Shown here piece after piece: positions 17,536-27,073 of a DNA stretch of 64,000 nucleotides (its first letter is position 1; each line of letters opens with the position of its first letter). The notes below the pieces were generated by a model. That model did not search any database, was not told where the DNA came from, and saw only the letters and a program-made list of their open reading frames with translations. The DNA lies in NCBI RefSeq assembly GCF_000504165.1, contig NZ_AYSE01000004.1, forward strand, positions 124,001 through 188,000, in the 5' to 3' direction. A program made the translations under genes and the position numbers. This DNA comes from Bacillus sp. FJAT-14578. Lineage in GTDB: Bacteria; Bacillota; Bacilli; Bacillales; Bacillaceae_H.

Positions 17536-18403
17536 ATTCATTCATCCTTTCCCGGGTTTTGCTTTTCTTTAAGTATCTTTTAAAGATCAAAGAAGCTGCA
17601 AACATGATACCTATCACCACGGAACAAGCCAGAATTAATTGTGAACTCGTTAAAGAGAGGGACTGTGCTAAACGAACAGAATAGGCTAATAACGAAGTAG
17701 TGATTAGCTTTGAGATGGAGGCGATAATGAAAAATCTTTTGAAGAAGACCCCGCTAATCCCCGCTCCAACACAAATAATTTCATCTGGCAGGATTGGAAT
17801 CATGAATATAAGTGCCAAGATGATTGTTTCATTTCTCCCGACATACTCCTGGTATTTTTTTAAGTGTTTTTCTTTCACCAGTTTTGAAACGAGCTTTTGT
17901 CCCCCCATCCTTGCGATACAGAACATGACCACTATTCCTGCAATGGTCCCCAAGAAACTTAAAATAGCGGCGATAAAGGGGCCGAAAACGGCACTCCCGG
18001 CAGGAACGGTTACAGCTTCCGGAATTGGTAGAATAATAGGTTGGGAAAAGCAAATAAGGAAAAAGATGAATTTGGCAAAAGACGTGTTTTCCTTCAAAAC
18101 AGTTTCCATTCCATATGTATCGGTTAATACCAAGAATTTCGTCACATAGAAAATCAATAATACAGCGAAAATGGAAGAACACAAGAAAATTAATGCTATT
18201 TTTGTTACCTTTAAATACTCTTTATGATTGGATAAGATGAAGTAAATATCCAACAAGAGGATGATTGCCATAACCAAGCCTAAAAACGTTTTATAAATAG
18301 GCAGGAGCGTGGGTAAAAAGGCAAACGATAAATAGATGGCTATTCCAGATAGAAATAAGTGCAACAGGATTTCTAACGTCCATTTGTATTTTTCTTTTAT
18401 CAA
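17534..18403 (-). CDS. VTT (DedA/TVP38-like) membrane protein
   Basis: This 289-aa integral membrane protein has three N-terminal helices followed by a VTT/SNARE-associated domain: PILPIPEAVTVPAGSAVFGP, then FCIARMGGQKLVSKLV and the hydrophobic ALIFMIPILPDEIICVGAG. DedA/VTT proteins act in membrane homeostasis, and several are lipid scramblases, for example for undecaprenyl phosphate. The extra N-terminal helices are an addition to the core. The start is TTG 18403 with AAAGGAG 7 bp upstream; the nearby ATG is out of frame. The gene stands alone. Confidence 0.85.
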   Translation of the reverse strand: MIKEKYKWTLEILLHLFLSGIAIYLSFAFLPTLLPIYKTFLGLVMAIILLLDIYFILSNHKEYLKVTKIALIFLCSSIFAVLLIFYVTKFLVLTDTYGMETVLKENTSFAKFIFFLICFSQPIILPIPEAVTVPAGSAVFGPFIAAILSFLGTIAGIVVMFCIARMGGQKLVSKLVKEKHLKKYQEYVGRNETIILALIFMIPILPDEIICVGAGISGVFFKRFFIIASISKLITTSLLAYSVRLAQSLSLTSSQLILACSVVIGIMFAASLIFKRYLKKSKTRERMNE

Positions 18404-18665
18404 ATCATTACTCCTTTTAGATGATGTTAATAGTAAATGTCATAATAAAGATAAAATCAACATGATTCTATCACTTACTTTATTTTAGAATTATACCTTT
18501 CAGAATAAAACACACTCAAGTTTTAAATCTTTGTAAGGCTTGGGACTTAGATGGTGGAATTCACAAAAGTGTTGAAAATCAACATCAAGGTTTAACAAAG
18601 CCAAATAATAAAGAAAAGGAGGATTTAGAGAAGAAGAATTGACCAAAAATGAAGAAATCACGTTT

Positions 18666-18717
18666 AAAAAGAAGAGCTGGACCCAATCAGTGGAATCCTG
18701 GGTCAGCTCTTCTTTTT
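18666..18717. terminator. Bidirectional terminator downstream of the 5'-nucleotidase gene
   Basis: AAAAAGAAGAGCTG and CAGCTCTTCTTTTT are perfect arms with a second GACCCA/TGGGTC layer inside. The interval 18404-18665 holds no supported gene. One plus-strand frame reads a hydrophilic tail (AWDLDGGIHKSVENQHQGL...) up to about 18639 and may be a remnant. Confidence 0.88.
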
Positions 18718-18782
18718 GGTGATGATTCAGCGAAATCATCATCGTGGAGTTGGTCGAATGAATGGATAACGGGTGAAGATTC

Positions 18783-20351
18783 TTACTGGTAAGTAACTTC
18801 AACAGGATACTTTTGTTGAATATAACTGATGAATGCATTCACGACCAATGGGCCGGACTCAATGAGTTTCCCTTGTTGAAAGGCGGTGAATCCGTCCCCG
18901 CCCGAAGCTAGATAATCGCTGATTGCAACGGTATATTCCTTATCTGGCGAAAGCTCGCGGCCATGCATGTCTTTTAAGGCAAGAACGCGGTTGCCGATCG
19001 GTGCCTTTCTGTCCTTCGTATACGTTAAACCGACTACTTGAAGCAGATTCTCTTTTTCTGTTGTCCATTGCTGTTCCAGTGCAGCGTATATTTGGGCTCC
19101 AGTCAAGGTTACTTTTTCGAAACGATGGTTAAAAGGCAAAACGGTGTAAAGATCTTCCATTGTAATGTTCCCTTTTTGTAAACTGGATCGAATCCCGCCG
19201 TGATGGACAAACGCTATTTCTGCATCCATCGCAGCCAAAGCGGATTGTGCCACCATTTGTGCCAAAGGGGATTCCCCGTTCTCATTTTTCTTCCGTGTGA
19301 TGTCCTTTGGTGCTTTGCCTGCGATTTCCTTCTCGTAGCCTCTCATTTTTTCTTTATATGTTGTTAAAAGCTCGATCGTTTTTCGGTCTGGTTTTATTTT
19401 ATTATGCAATGTGAGGATAATGTTTGCCTTTTTTTTCACGATATCTTTTGTATGGGGATCAATATTTAGCTTTACTTGAGAAAAAGCTTTTCCGTAGGAG
19501 TAGGATTGAACGATCAGTTTATCATCTACCACGGTATTTGCGTATTGATGACTATGACCGCCAAAAATGACATCGACTTCATCATCGATCTTAGGGGCCA
19601 TCTTCACTAAATCTTCATGAGGATTTGTTCCTGTCCAATCGGATTTAGCCGATACATGGGCGAGTACGACAATGGACTCGACTCCTTTTTTCTTCAATAG
19701 CTTAACAGTTTTATTAATTGCTTTCACTTCATCGATGATTTCAACTTCTTTTCGATTTTCAGGTAGGACGAACAGATTGGTTTCGGTTGTGACGATACCG
19801 ATAAATCCGATATCAATTCCGTTTATTCGTTTAATGATGTAAGGAGGCAGTAATGGGGTGCCGCTTTGTTTATCGATGACATTTGCAGAACAATAAGGAG
19901 TAGTGGAACCTGAAAAAAAGCCCGTTTTTTTATGAAATCCTCCATTTAAAAGGCGTTTCATTTCGTGAACCCCGTCGTCGAATTCATGATTTCCGGGTGT
20001 CCCGACATCAAAGTTCAAAAGGTTTAGAAATTCGATGGTTGGTTCGTCTTGAAATCGAGAGGAGATAGGCGGGCTTCCCCCGACCATATCACCGGCATGG
20101 ACAAGCAGGGTGTGTTTGTTTTCTTGTTTATATTTTTTAAAATAGGCAGCCAAGTATTCAGCACCGCCGGCCTTGTTTCCGAATACGTTTTGATAGTTGT
20201 CGAGCTGACCGTGGAAATCGTTTACGCCTAACAGTTGGACTTGAATATGGTCGTTTACTTTTGAATGATGGAATGCGGTGACAGCGTATTCATATGTTCC
20301 GAAAATGAACAGTAACAGCAGCATGGGTGACAGGATTCGAAATATGAACAA
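18783..20351 (-). CDS. Membrane-anchored 5'-nucleotidase/metallophosphoesterase (UshA-like)
   Basis: The 522-aa protein has a hydrophobic N-terminus (about residues 3-27) as signal or anchor, a calcineurin-like metallophosphatase domain with GVNDFHGQLD, HAGDMVGGSP, GTPGNHEFDDG and FGGHSHQY, and a C-terminal 5'-nucleotidase domain ending with AISDYLASGGDGFTAF. It would dephosphorylate nucleotides or related esters outside the membrane. TTG 20351 has AGGAGGG 8 bp upstream. There is no LPxTG, so it is held by the N-terminal helix or released. It is a single-gene unit. Confidence 0.92.
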   Translation of the reverse strand: MFIFRILSPMLLLLFIFGTYEYAVTAFHHSKVNDHIQVQLLGVNDFHGQLDNYQNVFGNKAGGAEYLAAYFKKYKQENKHTLLVHAGDMVGGSPPISSRFQDEPTIEFLNLLNFDVGTPGNHEFDDGVHEMKRLLNGGFHKKTGFFSGSTTPYCSANVIDKQSGTPLLPPYIIKRINGIDIGFIGIVTTETNLFVLPENRKEVEIIDEVKAINKTVKLLKKKGVESIVVLAHVSAKSDWTGTNPHEDLVKMAPKIDDEVDVIFGGHSHQYANTVVDDKLIVQSYSYGKAFSQVKLNIDPHTKDIVKKKANIILTLHNKIKPDRKTIELLTTYKEKMRGYEKEIAGKAPKDITRKKNENGESPLAQMVAQSALAAMDAEIAFVHHGGIRSSLQKGNITMEDLYTVLPFNHRFEKVTLTGAQIYAALEQQWTTEKENLLQVVGLTYTKDRKAPIGNRVLALKDMHGRELSPDKEYTVAISDYLASGGDGFTAFQQGKLIESGPLVVNAFISYIQQKYPVEVTYQ

Positions 20352-20466
20352 CTTCTGATCCCTCCTCTAGGTGTCACGTTCATCGTAGCATTGGAAATTT
20401 AACGAAATTTAAAGAAATCGTAAAGCTTTTATTAAAAATCAGTTTTTATAATTTTTTAGAGATGGT

Positions 20467-20660
20467 TGTTTTCGCAAACTTTGTTGTTATTTAACAAGTG
20501 GTGGGAAGTGGTTTCCGCTCCAGGTTGCTCGCTTTCCGCGGGGCGTGCGGTGAGCCTCCTCGGCTTACAGCCTCTGGGACCTCACCTGTCCCAATGCTCC
20601 CGCAGGAGTCTCGCACCTTCCGCTCCAACCAATCTTAAACGGTTATCTTTCAAGAAACCT
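20467..20660 (-). repeat. GC-rich interspersed repeat, copy 1 (truncated MITE-like element)
   Basis: About 194 bp that are nearly identical, in inverse orientation, to 56690-56890. Shared landmarks are TGTTTTCGCAAACTTTG, the palindromic CCGCGGGGCGTGCGG, GAGCCTCCTCGGCTTACAG and CTCCCGCAGGAGTC. The right end stops at CAAGAAACCT, so the terminal inverted repeat present on that side of copy 2 is missing here. It separates the nucleotidase start from the BMP lipoprotein gene. Confidence 0.85.
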
Positions 20661-20779
20661 GACAAGGTATTAAAGGATAAGAAGCAGGTATATGGTAAAA
20701 GCTATGTGTCAAATGAAATATTTTGTATATTACTTAAGATATTTAAAAGACCACTTGAGTTATTGAAGGAGGATTAAAA

Positions 20780-21868
20780 ATGAAAAAAAAAGCTGGATTG
20801 ATGTTATCACTTGTAGTGGCTGCAGGTACATTTTTAAGTGCATGTGGAGCAAATGACAAATCGGAGGAAAATGGAGGCGGTGGAAAAGCGGACGATTTTA
20901 AAATAGGGATGGTTACGGATGCAGGGGGCATTGATGATAAATCATTTAACCAGTCCGCCTGGGAAGGTATCACAAAATTCGGTAAAGAAAACAATTTAGA
21001 AGAAGGCAAAGGATATAAATATATTCAATCAACTTCACAGGAGGAATATGAACCTAACTTAACCAAATTCGCGGAAGCCGGTTATGACTTAACATACGGT
21101 ATCGGTTTCTTCTTGGAAGATGGAGTACAAAAAATCGCGGGACAATACCCGGATTCTCATTTTGCGTTAGTAGATAGCTTATTGCTTGATGAAAACAACA
21201 AGCCTGTCTTTATGGATAATGTTGTAAACATTACATTTAGAGAAGAACAAGGGTCATTTTTAGTAGGTACCATAGCGGCGAAACATACGAAATCAAATAA
21301 AATTGGTTTTATTGGCGGAGTGAATTCACCCTTAATCAAAAAGTTTGAAAATGGATTTAAAGCTGGTGTAAAAGCGGTTAATCCAAAGGCAGAAGTATTT
21401 GTCCAATATGCAGAAAGTTTCAATGCTGCAGATAAAGGCGCAACGATTGCTTCAACGATGTATGATAAAGGGGCAGATATTATTTATCATGCAGCAGGCG
21501 GAACCGGAAACGGTGTATTTACAGAAGCGAAGAACCGTAAGAAAAATGGGGAAGACGTGTGGGTGATTGGTGTAGACCGTGACCAGCATGAAGAAGGCAT
21601 GCCGGAAAATGTGACCTTAACATCCATGGTTAAGCGTGTAGATGTTGCCACTTATGATATATCAAAGCGCGCAATGGAAGGAGATTTCTCGGGAGGCAAA
21701 GAAGTTGTGTTCGGCCTTAAAGAAAACGGAATAGGCATTGCGCCAACTACGGATAATCTAAATAAGGAAGATTTAAACTTAGTAGAGGAATGGAAACAAA
21801 AAATCTTAAACGGTGATGTTAAAGTTCCGACAACGGACGAAGAATTTGCAAGCTTTTCGGTAAAATAA
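20780..21868 (+). CDS. BMP-family (PnrA/Med-like) substrate-binding lipoprotein
   Basis: The lipobox is LSAC with Cys 22, followed by an acidic Gly-rich linker and a basic-membrane-protein domain (FKIGMVTDAGGIDDKSFNQS, NITFREEQGSFLVG, GFIGGVNSPLIKKFE). BMP proteins bind nucleosides (purine nucleoside receptor A type) for ABC importers such as the Bacillus NupNOPQ system. Here no ATPase or permease gene is adjacent, so the protein is either an orphan binding protein or works with a transporter elsewhere. GAAGGAGG lies 8 bp before ATG 20780. The truncated GC-rich repeat is just upstream. Confidence 0.92.
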   Translation: MKKKAGLMLSLVVAAGTFLSACGANDKSEENGGGGKADDFKIGMVTDAGGIDDKSFNQSAWEGITKFGKENNLEEGKGYKYIQSTSQEEYEPNLTKFAEAGYDLTYGIGFFLEDGVQKIAGQYPDSHFALVDSLLLDENNKPVFMDNVVNITFREEQGSFLVGTIAAKHTKSNKIGFIGGVNSPLIKKFENGFKAGVKAVNPKAEVFVQYAESFNAADKGATIASTMYDKGADIIYHAAGGTGNGVFTEAKNRKKNGEDVWVIGVDRDQHEEGMPENVTLTSMVKRVDVATYDISKRAMEGDFSGGKEVVFGLKENGIGIAPTTDNLNKEDLNLVEEWKQKILNGDVKVPTTDEEFASFSVK

Positions 21869-21918
21869 TGATTGGAAGCAAAGAGATGATTCCGAAAGCG
21901 CATAGAAGGGATCACTCA

Positions 21919-21984
21919 AAAAAATCGCCTTTTCCGCGTTTATTTAGTTGATGAAACCACTGTTTTACGGAAGAGGCGTTTTCT
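21919..21984 (+). terminator. Terminator after the BMP lipoprotein gene
   Basis: AAAATCGCCTTTTCCG pairs with CGGAAGAGGCGTTTT across a ~30-nt loop. No gene was seen in 21985-22131. Confidence 0.65.
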
Positions 21985-22131
21985 ATGCGAATTTTGTCGC
22001 AGGGATAGCTATGGTCAAGATTTTTTCTTGTAAAACAAACTTTGGATAAACCGTTTTTGAGGAATGAGTTCGTCGGGAAAATATGTAAAGTTGTAGGAGA
22101 GAGATAGAAGAACGATATAAGACAAAAGATT

Positions 22132-22184
22132 AGGGCTGACCTACAAGGATTGTAACATGATCCTTGTAGGTCAGCCCTGTTTTT
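22132..22184 (+). terminator. Perfect 19-bp inverted repeat with T tract
   Basis: AGGGCTGACCTACAAGGAT is followed after 9 nt by its perfect complement and then GTTTTTG. It lies between the BMP gene and the end of the convergent YopX-like gene. Confidence 0.8.
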
Positions 22185-22250
22185 GTTGAACAATATGAAT
22201 ATTCAGTTAAATAAATTGTCATAATAAATAGTGATTTACCATTTTGGTTA

Positions 22251-22709
22251 TTACATAGCGACGTTTTCTTTAAGAAAAGAAACGGCTTGTCCATGAAGAA
22301 GCTCAGGATTTTTATGAACGGTTCCAACTACTTCAATCCGGCTTATTTCATGAAAGGTGAAATGCTTGTCTTCATTTAGACTCTGAATCACGAATTCGGA
22401 TTTAAAGCCTTTTGTTTGGTGTACAACGATTCCGATTTCTTCATCATCCAGTTCCACATAGCAGTTATCGTCAGAAGATTCGTGCCCATCCCAGCTTGGG
22501 ATATACATTTGTTTAAAGCCTTTTATGATATCTCCCTCATAAATTTCGTTCCCTTTATGGTCTTGTATTCCGATAAACTGCATTTTTATGTAATTATGAT
22601 GATTCCAAATTTCTTGTCCGATCTCCACGGTTGCTGCACTTTCCAGCATTCCTGGAGTCCCGTTGTACATCCCATTTGTGTCCCAAATTCTAAATTTATT
22701 TCTTTTCAT
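22251..22709 (-). CDS. YopX-family protein (phage-type)
   Basis: The 152-aa protein begins MKRNKFRIWDTNGMYNG and contains MQFIGIQDHKGNEIYEGDII and EVVGTVHKNPELL, the N-terminal, central and C-terminal signatures of the YopX family found in SPbeta-like phages and scattered in chromosomes. ATG 22709 is supported by AGGGG about 9 bp upstream. No other phage gene is nearby, so it is probably an isolated leftover or a domesticated gene. Molecular function is unknown. Confidence 0.85.
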   Translation of the reverse strand: MKRNKFRIWDTNGMYNGTPGMLESAATVEIGQEIWNHHNYIKMQFIGIQDHKGNEIYEGDIIKGFKQMYIPSWDGHESSDDNCYVELDDEEIGIVVHQTKGFKSEFVIQSLNEDKHFTFHEISRIEVVGTVHKNPELLHGQAVSFLKENVAM

Positions 22710-23035
22710 GATCACTACCCCTTTTCCCCATGTTTGTAAGCGATTCCCATGTATAATTCATTCTACCATTAGCATGAGAGGCCTGTCACTAGCCGAAGAT
22801 TGTCGAATGAATCGACAAAAACCGAGTTGTGGTGCTTTTGGGTGAGAGAGTGAGGAGTCACTTTTGTGATAATAGAACTAGAAAGACAAGGGCTGACGAA
22901 GTATATATAAATTGAATATATTTACTTTTTCCAGTGTACATAATGTAGAAGTTGCCGCATCATTCAAGGATGTACCAAATAGTGGAAGTATATTAAAATG
23001 AATTGATTTTGAAAAGGGTCGCAAGTGTGTTGGAT
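22710..23035. other. Intergenic interval with one hairpin
   Basis: Contains a partial GCCTGTCACTAGCCGAA repeat (about 22771-22787) and a TTGTCGA/TCGACAA hairpin (about 22799-22818). A 28-codon frame ending about 22998 (VEVAASFKDVPNSGSILK) has no ribosome-binding site and was not called. Confidence 0.4.
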
Positions 23036-23080
23036 AAGCGGTCGGGAAAAACCTTCAAGGAGTTTCCCGGCCGCTTGTTT
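23036..23080 (+). terminator. Terminator-like hairpin without a recognised upstream gene
   Basis: AAGCGGTCGGGAAA pairs with TTTCCCGGCCGCTT and is followed by GTTTATT. It may mark the end of a lost gene or of a small RNA in the preceding interval. Confidence 0.75.
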
Positions 23081-23246
23081 ATTGAAAGGCGAAATGACGG
23101 CTAACATATGGTCGATATCGCCAATCATTTAATTGGCAGCAGGAAATGATAGGATGATGATTATATGTAGTACTACAAGCGCAGGTGCTTGTATCGCATT
23201 CTGAATCTAACTGTTAAAATAAAAGAAAACGAAAAGGGGTTTTATT

Positions 23247-23483
23247 ATGAAACCAGCCGAACAAAAGCTATGGAACGGATGGACGATGGCGGCCCATAAA
23301 GATCATCGATTGTACTCAAATGGCAACGATTATGTGTTATTCGATTGGGACGATGATGTAGTACTCGGATTCATCGTTCACGAGCATATGATTGAAGTTT
23401 ATAAAACGTCCTGGAATTTGAAATACAGCATAGATATTCGAAACAAAGTGATTGTGGTCAAGAATGAACCGGAAGAGGAATAA
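23247..23483 (+). CDS. Small hypothetical protein (78 aa)
   Basis: ATG 23247 has AAAGGGG 8 bp upstream and a good terminator follows the stop. The protein is soluble, Trp- and Asp-rich (LWNGWTMAAHKDHRLYS, YVLFDWDDDVVLG) with an acidic end. No signal peptide or membrane helix is present. I do not recognise the family; the size and isolation are typical of the small cytosolic proteins of unknown role in Bacillus. Confidence 0.7.
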   Translation: MKPAEQKLWNGWTMAAHKDHRLYSNGNDYVLFDWDDDVVLGFIVHEHMIEVYKTSWNLKYSIDIRNKVIVVKNEPEEE

Positions 23484-23507
23484 AGAGGGATACTAATGAG
23501 AAAAGGA

Positions 23508-23544
23508 AGAACCTTGTTTTCAGCGGAGCAGGGTTCTTTTTTTG
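23508..23544 (+). terminator. Terminator after the 78-aa gene
   Basis: AAGAACCTTG and CAGGGTTCTT pair and run into TTTTTTG. Confidence 0.82.
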
Positions 23545-23686
23545 TACTATTATTTACTATAAAATGATTATGTTAACAATTAATTGATAAGTTGTTCAGT
23601 TCTTCTCTTAATGGTATTTTGTGTTAAAATTATCCATAAAATGATATAATACACAGTTGTTTATACCTATTATCAGGGGGGGAATT

Positions 23687-24805
23687 ATGGATAAACGGCT
23701 TTATTATCTGGATTATTTGCGGGTATTTCTTACTATTCTTGTCATTGCCCATCATACAGCTATTGCGTATGGGGCGGGCGGGTCGTGGGTTTTTGTCGAT
23801 GTTGATTCATCGGAGCTGACCGTTTCGGGCATTTTATTGACGATTTTTACGGCGGTGAATCAATCATTTTTCATGGGACTATTCTTTTTTCTATCCGGCT
23901 ATTTTACGCCTGGGTCTTATGAGCGGAAAGGACCAAAGAACTTTTTGAAAGAGCGTTTTATCCGTTTGGGAATTCCGCTCTTATTCTATGTGTTCATTTT
24001 GGGACCAATCATTAGCTATATGGCGCATCATCGCCATTCTCTTACACTTTTAGACTATTATCGAAACGAAGTATTCAATTTTCATACGATTCATATTGGG
24101 CCGTTATGGTTTGTCGAAACGCTCTTATATTTTTCTCTTTTATATGGTCTGTTCCGATTCAGGATGAAACCTTCTTTGCTTCCAGCCAATCGGCTTTCTT
24201 TTCCTTCCGTAAGCAAGCTGGCGGTGATAGCCGCTGCTTTAGGCATGATTGCATTTGCCATTAGGCTTGTGTCACCGGTAGGAGAAGGGGTACTTGGTCT
24301 TCAGTTCGGTTATTTTCCATCTTATATTGCCATGTTCATAGCTGGAATTATGGCCCATCGTAATCAGTGGCTTTCTTCAATCTCTGGCCAGTTCGTTAAA
24401 AAGTGGTTAAGGATTGCCCTCATTTCTATTCCAATCCTGCCTATTGGTCACATCTTAACAGGTGCTCTTGAAGGGAATATGGGATTTGAAGGCGGTTTGA
24501 ACTTCCAGGCATTACTTTATGCGATGTGGGAACCGTTTGTGGGAATCGGATTGAGTCTAGCGCTCTTATCCGGATTTAAATATAAAGTGAACCGGCCAAG
24601 TCCTTTCAAAAAAGCTCTCGCAGACTCGGCTTACACGGTTTACATCATTCATCCTGCTATTATTGTAGGAATGAGTTTGTTTTTGCATAGAATGTCGATC
24701 CATCCGATGATCAAATTTTTCGTTGTCACCTCTTTTGGAACCGCCGTTTGTTTTGTATGCAGTTATGCCATCATTTCCATTCCGCTTGCCAAACGAATCC
24801 TCTGA
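23687..24805 (+). CDS. Acyltransferase-3 family membrane protein
   Basis: The 372-aa polytopic membrane protein has the family N-terminus RLYYLDYLRVFLTILVIAHH, with the catalytic-type His after the first helix, then GLFFFLSGYFTPGSYERKG and about ten helices. There is no SGNH domain, unlike the acyltransferase at 15-17 kb. Relatives acylate cell-surface carbohydrates or lipids. ATG 23687 with GGGGGG about 6 bp upstream is preferred over the in-frame codon at 23657. The stop at 24805 is 86 bp before the next gene, so the two may be cotranscribed. Confidence 0.88.
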   Translation: MDKRLYYLDYLRVFLTILVIAHHTAIAYGAGGSWVFVDVDSSELTVSGILLTIFTAVNQSFFMGLFFFLSGYFTPGSYERKGPKNFLKERFIRLGIPLLFYVFILGPIISYMAHHRHSLTLLDYYRNEVFNFHTIHIGPLWFVETLLYFSLLYGLFRFRMKPSLLPANRLSFPSVSKLAVIAAALGMIAFAIRLVSPVGEGVLGLQFGYFPSYIAMFIAGIMAHRNQWLSSISGQFVKKWLRIALISIPILPIGHILTGALEGNMGFEGGLNFQALLYAMWEPFVGIGLSLALLSGFKYKVNRPSPFKKALADSAYTVYIIHPAIIVGMSLFLHRMSIHPMIKFFVVTSFGTAVCFVCSYAIISIPLAKRIL

Positions 24806-24891
24806 TCTGGGAGACAATTTGTTCTTGCATGAAACTTTTCACCTCTTTCTTCCGTAAATAACCATAACAGGACGATAGGGGAAGTGATGAT

Positions 24892-25893
24892 ATGGTAACG
24901 GAAGAATTACAGAAAAAAGTGAACCAATATAAAGATATTTACGTCCAGTTAAAAAGGGAACTGAAATGGAAAGTGACGGATCAGCGCACACTGATGATGG
25001 TCGCATCGATGTATGTTGTCAATGGGCAATCCTTTAACTTGAACCGTTTTCTTGATTTGAGCGATTACATCAAGAATCAAGTCAGCCTGTTTTCAACGTT
25101 AAAATCGTATCAGCGGTTTACGACAGCGGCGATGCTCGACGTCCGCTTTGAACAGCCAAAAGAAAAATTTAACGAACTCATCCATTTGTATGAAGAAATG
25201 GTGGACGGCGGATTTGTGAGAGGAACTTTTACGTATATAGCGGCTTTGGTGATGCTGTCAAATACTCCCGACAGAAGAAATCGTCAAGAATGTATCAAAA
25301 AGTCCTTAGCTTTTTATAAAGGGATGAAAGCCGAACATCTTTTCCTGACATCGAGCAGTGATTACCCTCTTGCGGTGCTTCTGGCCAAGGCGGAAGGCTC
25401 TGTAGATGAGTTGATACACCATATCGAACTATTTTATAAGAAATTAAATAAAAGTGGATTCCGAAAAGGCAATGATTTGCAGTTTTTAAGTCATATTCTT
25501 TCCCTCGGCCATGAATCGGAAGCAGACCTTCTAGTTGAGCGCTGCACAAGATTATTCGATTTATTCAAACAGTCCGGCAGTAAACCGAAAGCAATGCACT
25601 ATCCTGCGGTGGGCTTGCTGGCGCTTGTCGACGATAGGGCAAGTGAGATTGAAACGATCCGCCAAATCGTGCACGAGCTTAACTCCGAAAAAGGGTTTAA
25701 ATGGCATAAAGACTTGAATTTTATCATGGCGTCCCATTTCGTGATGAGTGAGAAAACGAAGAATTCCAGTCTATTGGAAGCAGGAATCTATACAACCTTG
25801 GAGGCGCTCATCCAAGCGCAGCAAGCAGCGATGATCGCCGTTGTCGCAGGAACGACAACAGCCGTTGACTCATCCGGCGGCGGGGAAGGTTAA
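24892..25893 (+). CDS. DUF4003-family protein
   Basis: The 333-aa, mostly helical soluble protein begins MVTEELQKKVNQYKDIYVQL and contains the DUF4003-like FTYIAALVMLSN and LDVRFEQP segments. The last 40 residues are Ala/Gln/Thr-rich and end in Ser-Gly-Gly-Gly. AGGGGAAG precedes ATG 24892. The family occurs in Bacillus and relatives and has no established role. It ends before a strong terminator and may share a transcript with the acyltransferase. Confidence 0.8.
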   Translation: MVTEELQKKVNQYKDIYVQLKRELKWKVTDQRTLMMVASMYVVNGQSFNLNRFLDLSDYIKNQVSLFSTLKSYQRFTTAAMLDVRFEQPKEKFNELIHLYEEMVDGGFVRGTFTYIAALVMLSNTPDRRNRQECIKKSLAFYKGMKAEHLFLTSSSDYPLAVLLAKAEGSVDELIHHIELFYKKLNKSGFRKGNDLQFLSHILSLGHESEADLLVERCTRLFDLFKQSGSKPKAMHYPAVGLLALVDDRASEIETIRQIVHELNSEKGFKWHKDLNFIMASHFVMSEKTKNSSLLEAGIYTTLEALIQAQQAAMIAVVAGTTTAVDSSGGGEG

Positions 25894-25908
25894 TCAAAAA
25901 TAAAAGTG

Positions 25909-25950
25909 CCAGGCACTCCCGAAGTTTTTGGAGGTGCCTGGCGTTTTTAA
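25909..25950 (+). terminator. Terminator after the DUF4003 gene
   Basis: GCCAGGCACTCC and GGAGGTGCCTGGC pair and are followed by GTTTTT; another GTGCC(T/A)GGCAC-type terminator. Confidence 0.88.
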
Positions 25951-26100
25951 CATTGGACTCTAATCTCCTCCATTTGTTTATGAAACTCCTTCGCTAATTG
26001 CTCCAAGGAGCTGCTATTTTGTTGAACAGATTGTATGTTCTTTTTCTTGTGTCTGAATAGGCAGCCCCGTATTCAGCTCTGTCTGCCTCGTTTCCAAATT
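25947..26100 (-). pseudogene. C-terminal fragment of a chemoreceptor-like helical protein
   Basis: Read on the minus strand, one frame ends QNSSSLEQLAKEFHKQMEEI plus RVQC and a stop at 25947-25949, the style of a methyl-accepting chemotaxis protein C-terminus. About 60 bp upstream the plausible reading (RQTELNTGLPIQTQEKE) continues in a different frame, so a frameshift and loss of the 5' part are likely. There is no start codon or ribosome-binding site. This is a remnant, not a gene. Confidence 0.45.
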
Positions 26101-26206
26101 TGCAAAACATTAACAAAAATGTAATTGATTTTTTACGGTAATCATACAAAGTCTATAAATTTTTCCTGTACCATTCTAGTTGAAATCTAAGAAGGGTGTG
26201 GATGAA

Positions 26207-27061
26207 ATGAGAAAGGGATCGTTGATGTTGACTGTTATGTGTTTGATTGTTTCACTATCTTCTCTAGTAAGCAATGTTTTTGCTGAAGAACAGGAATTCC
26301 CGCGCGGGGAATCGGTTGATGTGAAGGTGATGTCTTACAATATTCATCACGGCGAAGGGGAAGACGGAGTTTTGGATTTGGAGCGAATTGCACGAATCAT
26401 TGAAGAAGCCGATGCTGATATTATTGGCCTGCAGGAAGTGGACAACCATTGGTCCGAGCGCAGTGATTTTCAAGATCAGGCAAAATGGCTGGCAGATAGG
26501 CTTGGAATGTTTTATATATATGCCGCAAATCTTGACCGTGAACCGTTAAATGAGGGGGAGCCCCGCCGTCAGTATGGGACAGCGATTTTAAGTAATTATC
26601 CGATTTTGACGTCTGAAAACCATCCCCTCACGAAAATTGGAAATACCGAGCAGAGAGGACTGCTGGAAGCGACTATCAATGTGAAAGGAAATCACCTTCA
26701 TGTTTATAATACGCACCTGGCTTTGACATCTGCTGAGCGTAAAATCCAAGTTGAGGAAATCATCCATATTGCTGATGAATCAAAAGGGCCAAAAGTCATT
26801 ATGGGTGATTTGAATGCGACACCTGAAAGTAACGAAATGAAGCTGATGTATGCCAATTATCAAGATGCATTTGCAGATCAAAACGAGGCATATACTTATT
26901 CTGCGGCAAATCCTACAAAAAGAATCGATTTTATTTTTACCTCAAATCATATTGAAACAAAAGGTGCCCGAGTGATTGAGACTCTTGCATCGGACCATCT
27001 TCCACTAATGACTGAACTTGTGTTGGAACGGGACGAGCCTTTTACTAATGGAGAAAAATAA
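26207..27061 (+). CDS. Secreted endonuclease/exonuclease/phosphatase (EEP) family protein
   Basis: The 284-aa protein has a Sec signal peptide (about residues 1-26, ending SNVFA) and an EEP catalytic domain: VMSYNIHHGEG, IIGLQEVDNHW, VYNTHLAL, VIMGDLNATPES and ASDHLPLM supply the Asn, Glu, His/Asp and terminal His catalytic set. Substrates in the family range from nucleic acids to sphingomyelin and phosphoinositides; none can be chosen here. ATG 26207 with GAAGGGTG about 9 bp upstream is used. The gene ends just before the first copy of the duplicated terminator-promoter cassette. Confidence 0.9.
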   Translation: MRKGSLMLTVMCLIVSLSSLVSNVFAEEQEFPRGESVDVKVMSYNIHHGEGEDGVLDLERIARIIEEADADIIGLQEVDNHWSERSDFQDQAKWLADRLGMFYIYAANLDREPLNEGEPRRQYGTAILSNYPILTSENHPLTKIGNTEQRGLLEATINVKGNHLHVYNTHLALTSAERKIQVEEIIHIADESKGPKVIMGDLNATPESNEMKLMYANYQDAFADQNEAYTYSAANPTKRIDFIFTSNHIETKGARVIETLASDHLPLMTELVLERDEPFTNGEK

Positions 27062-27073
27062 GTTGAAGGGGAA

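Noticed and set aside
18480..18640. Plus-strand hydrophilic frame ending about 18639, before the bidirectional terminator
   Set aside because: No start codon or ribosome-binding site and composition typical of AT-rich noise; mentioned only in the terminator entry.
22911..22998. 28-codon frame (VEVAASFKDVPNSGSILK) before the 23036 hairpin
   Set aside because: No Shine-Dalgarno site and too short to judge.
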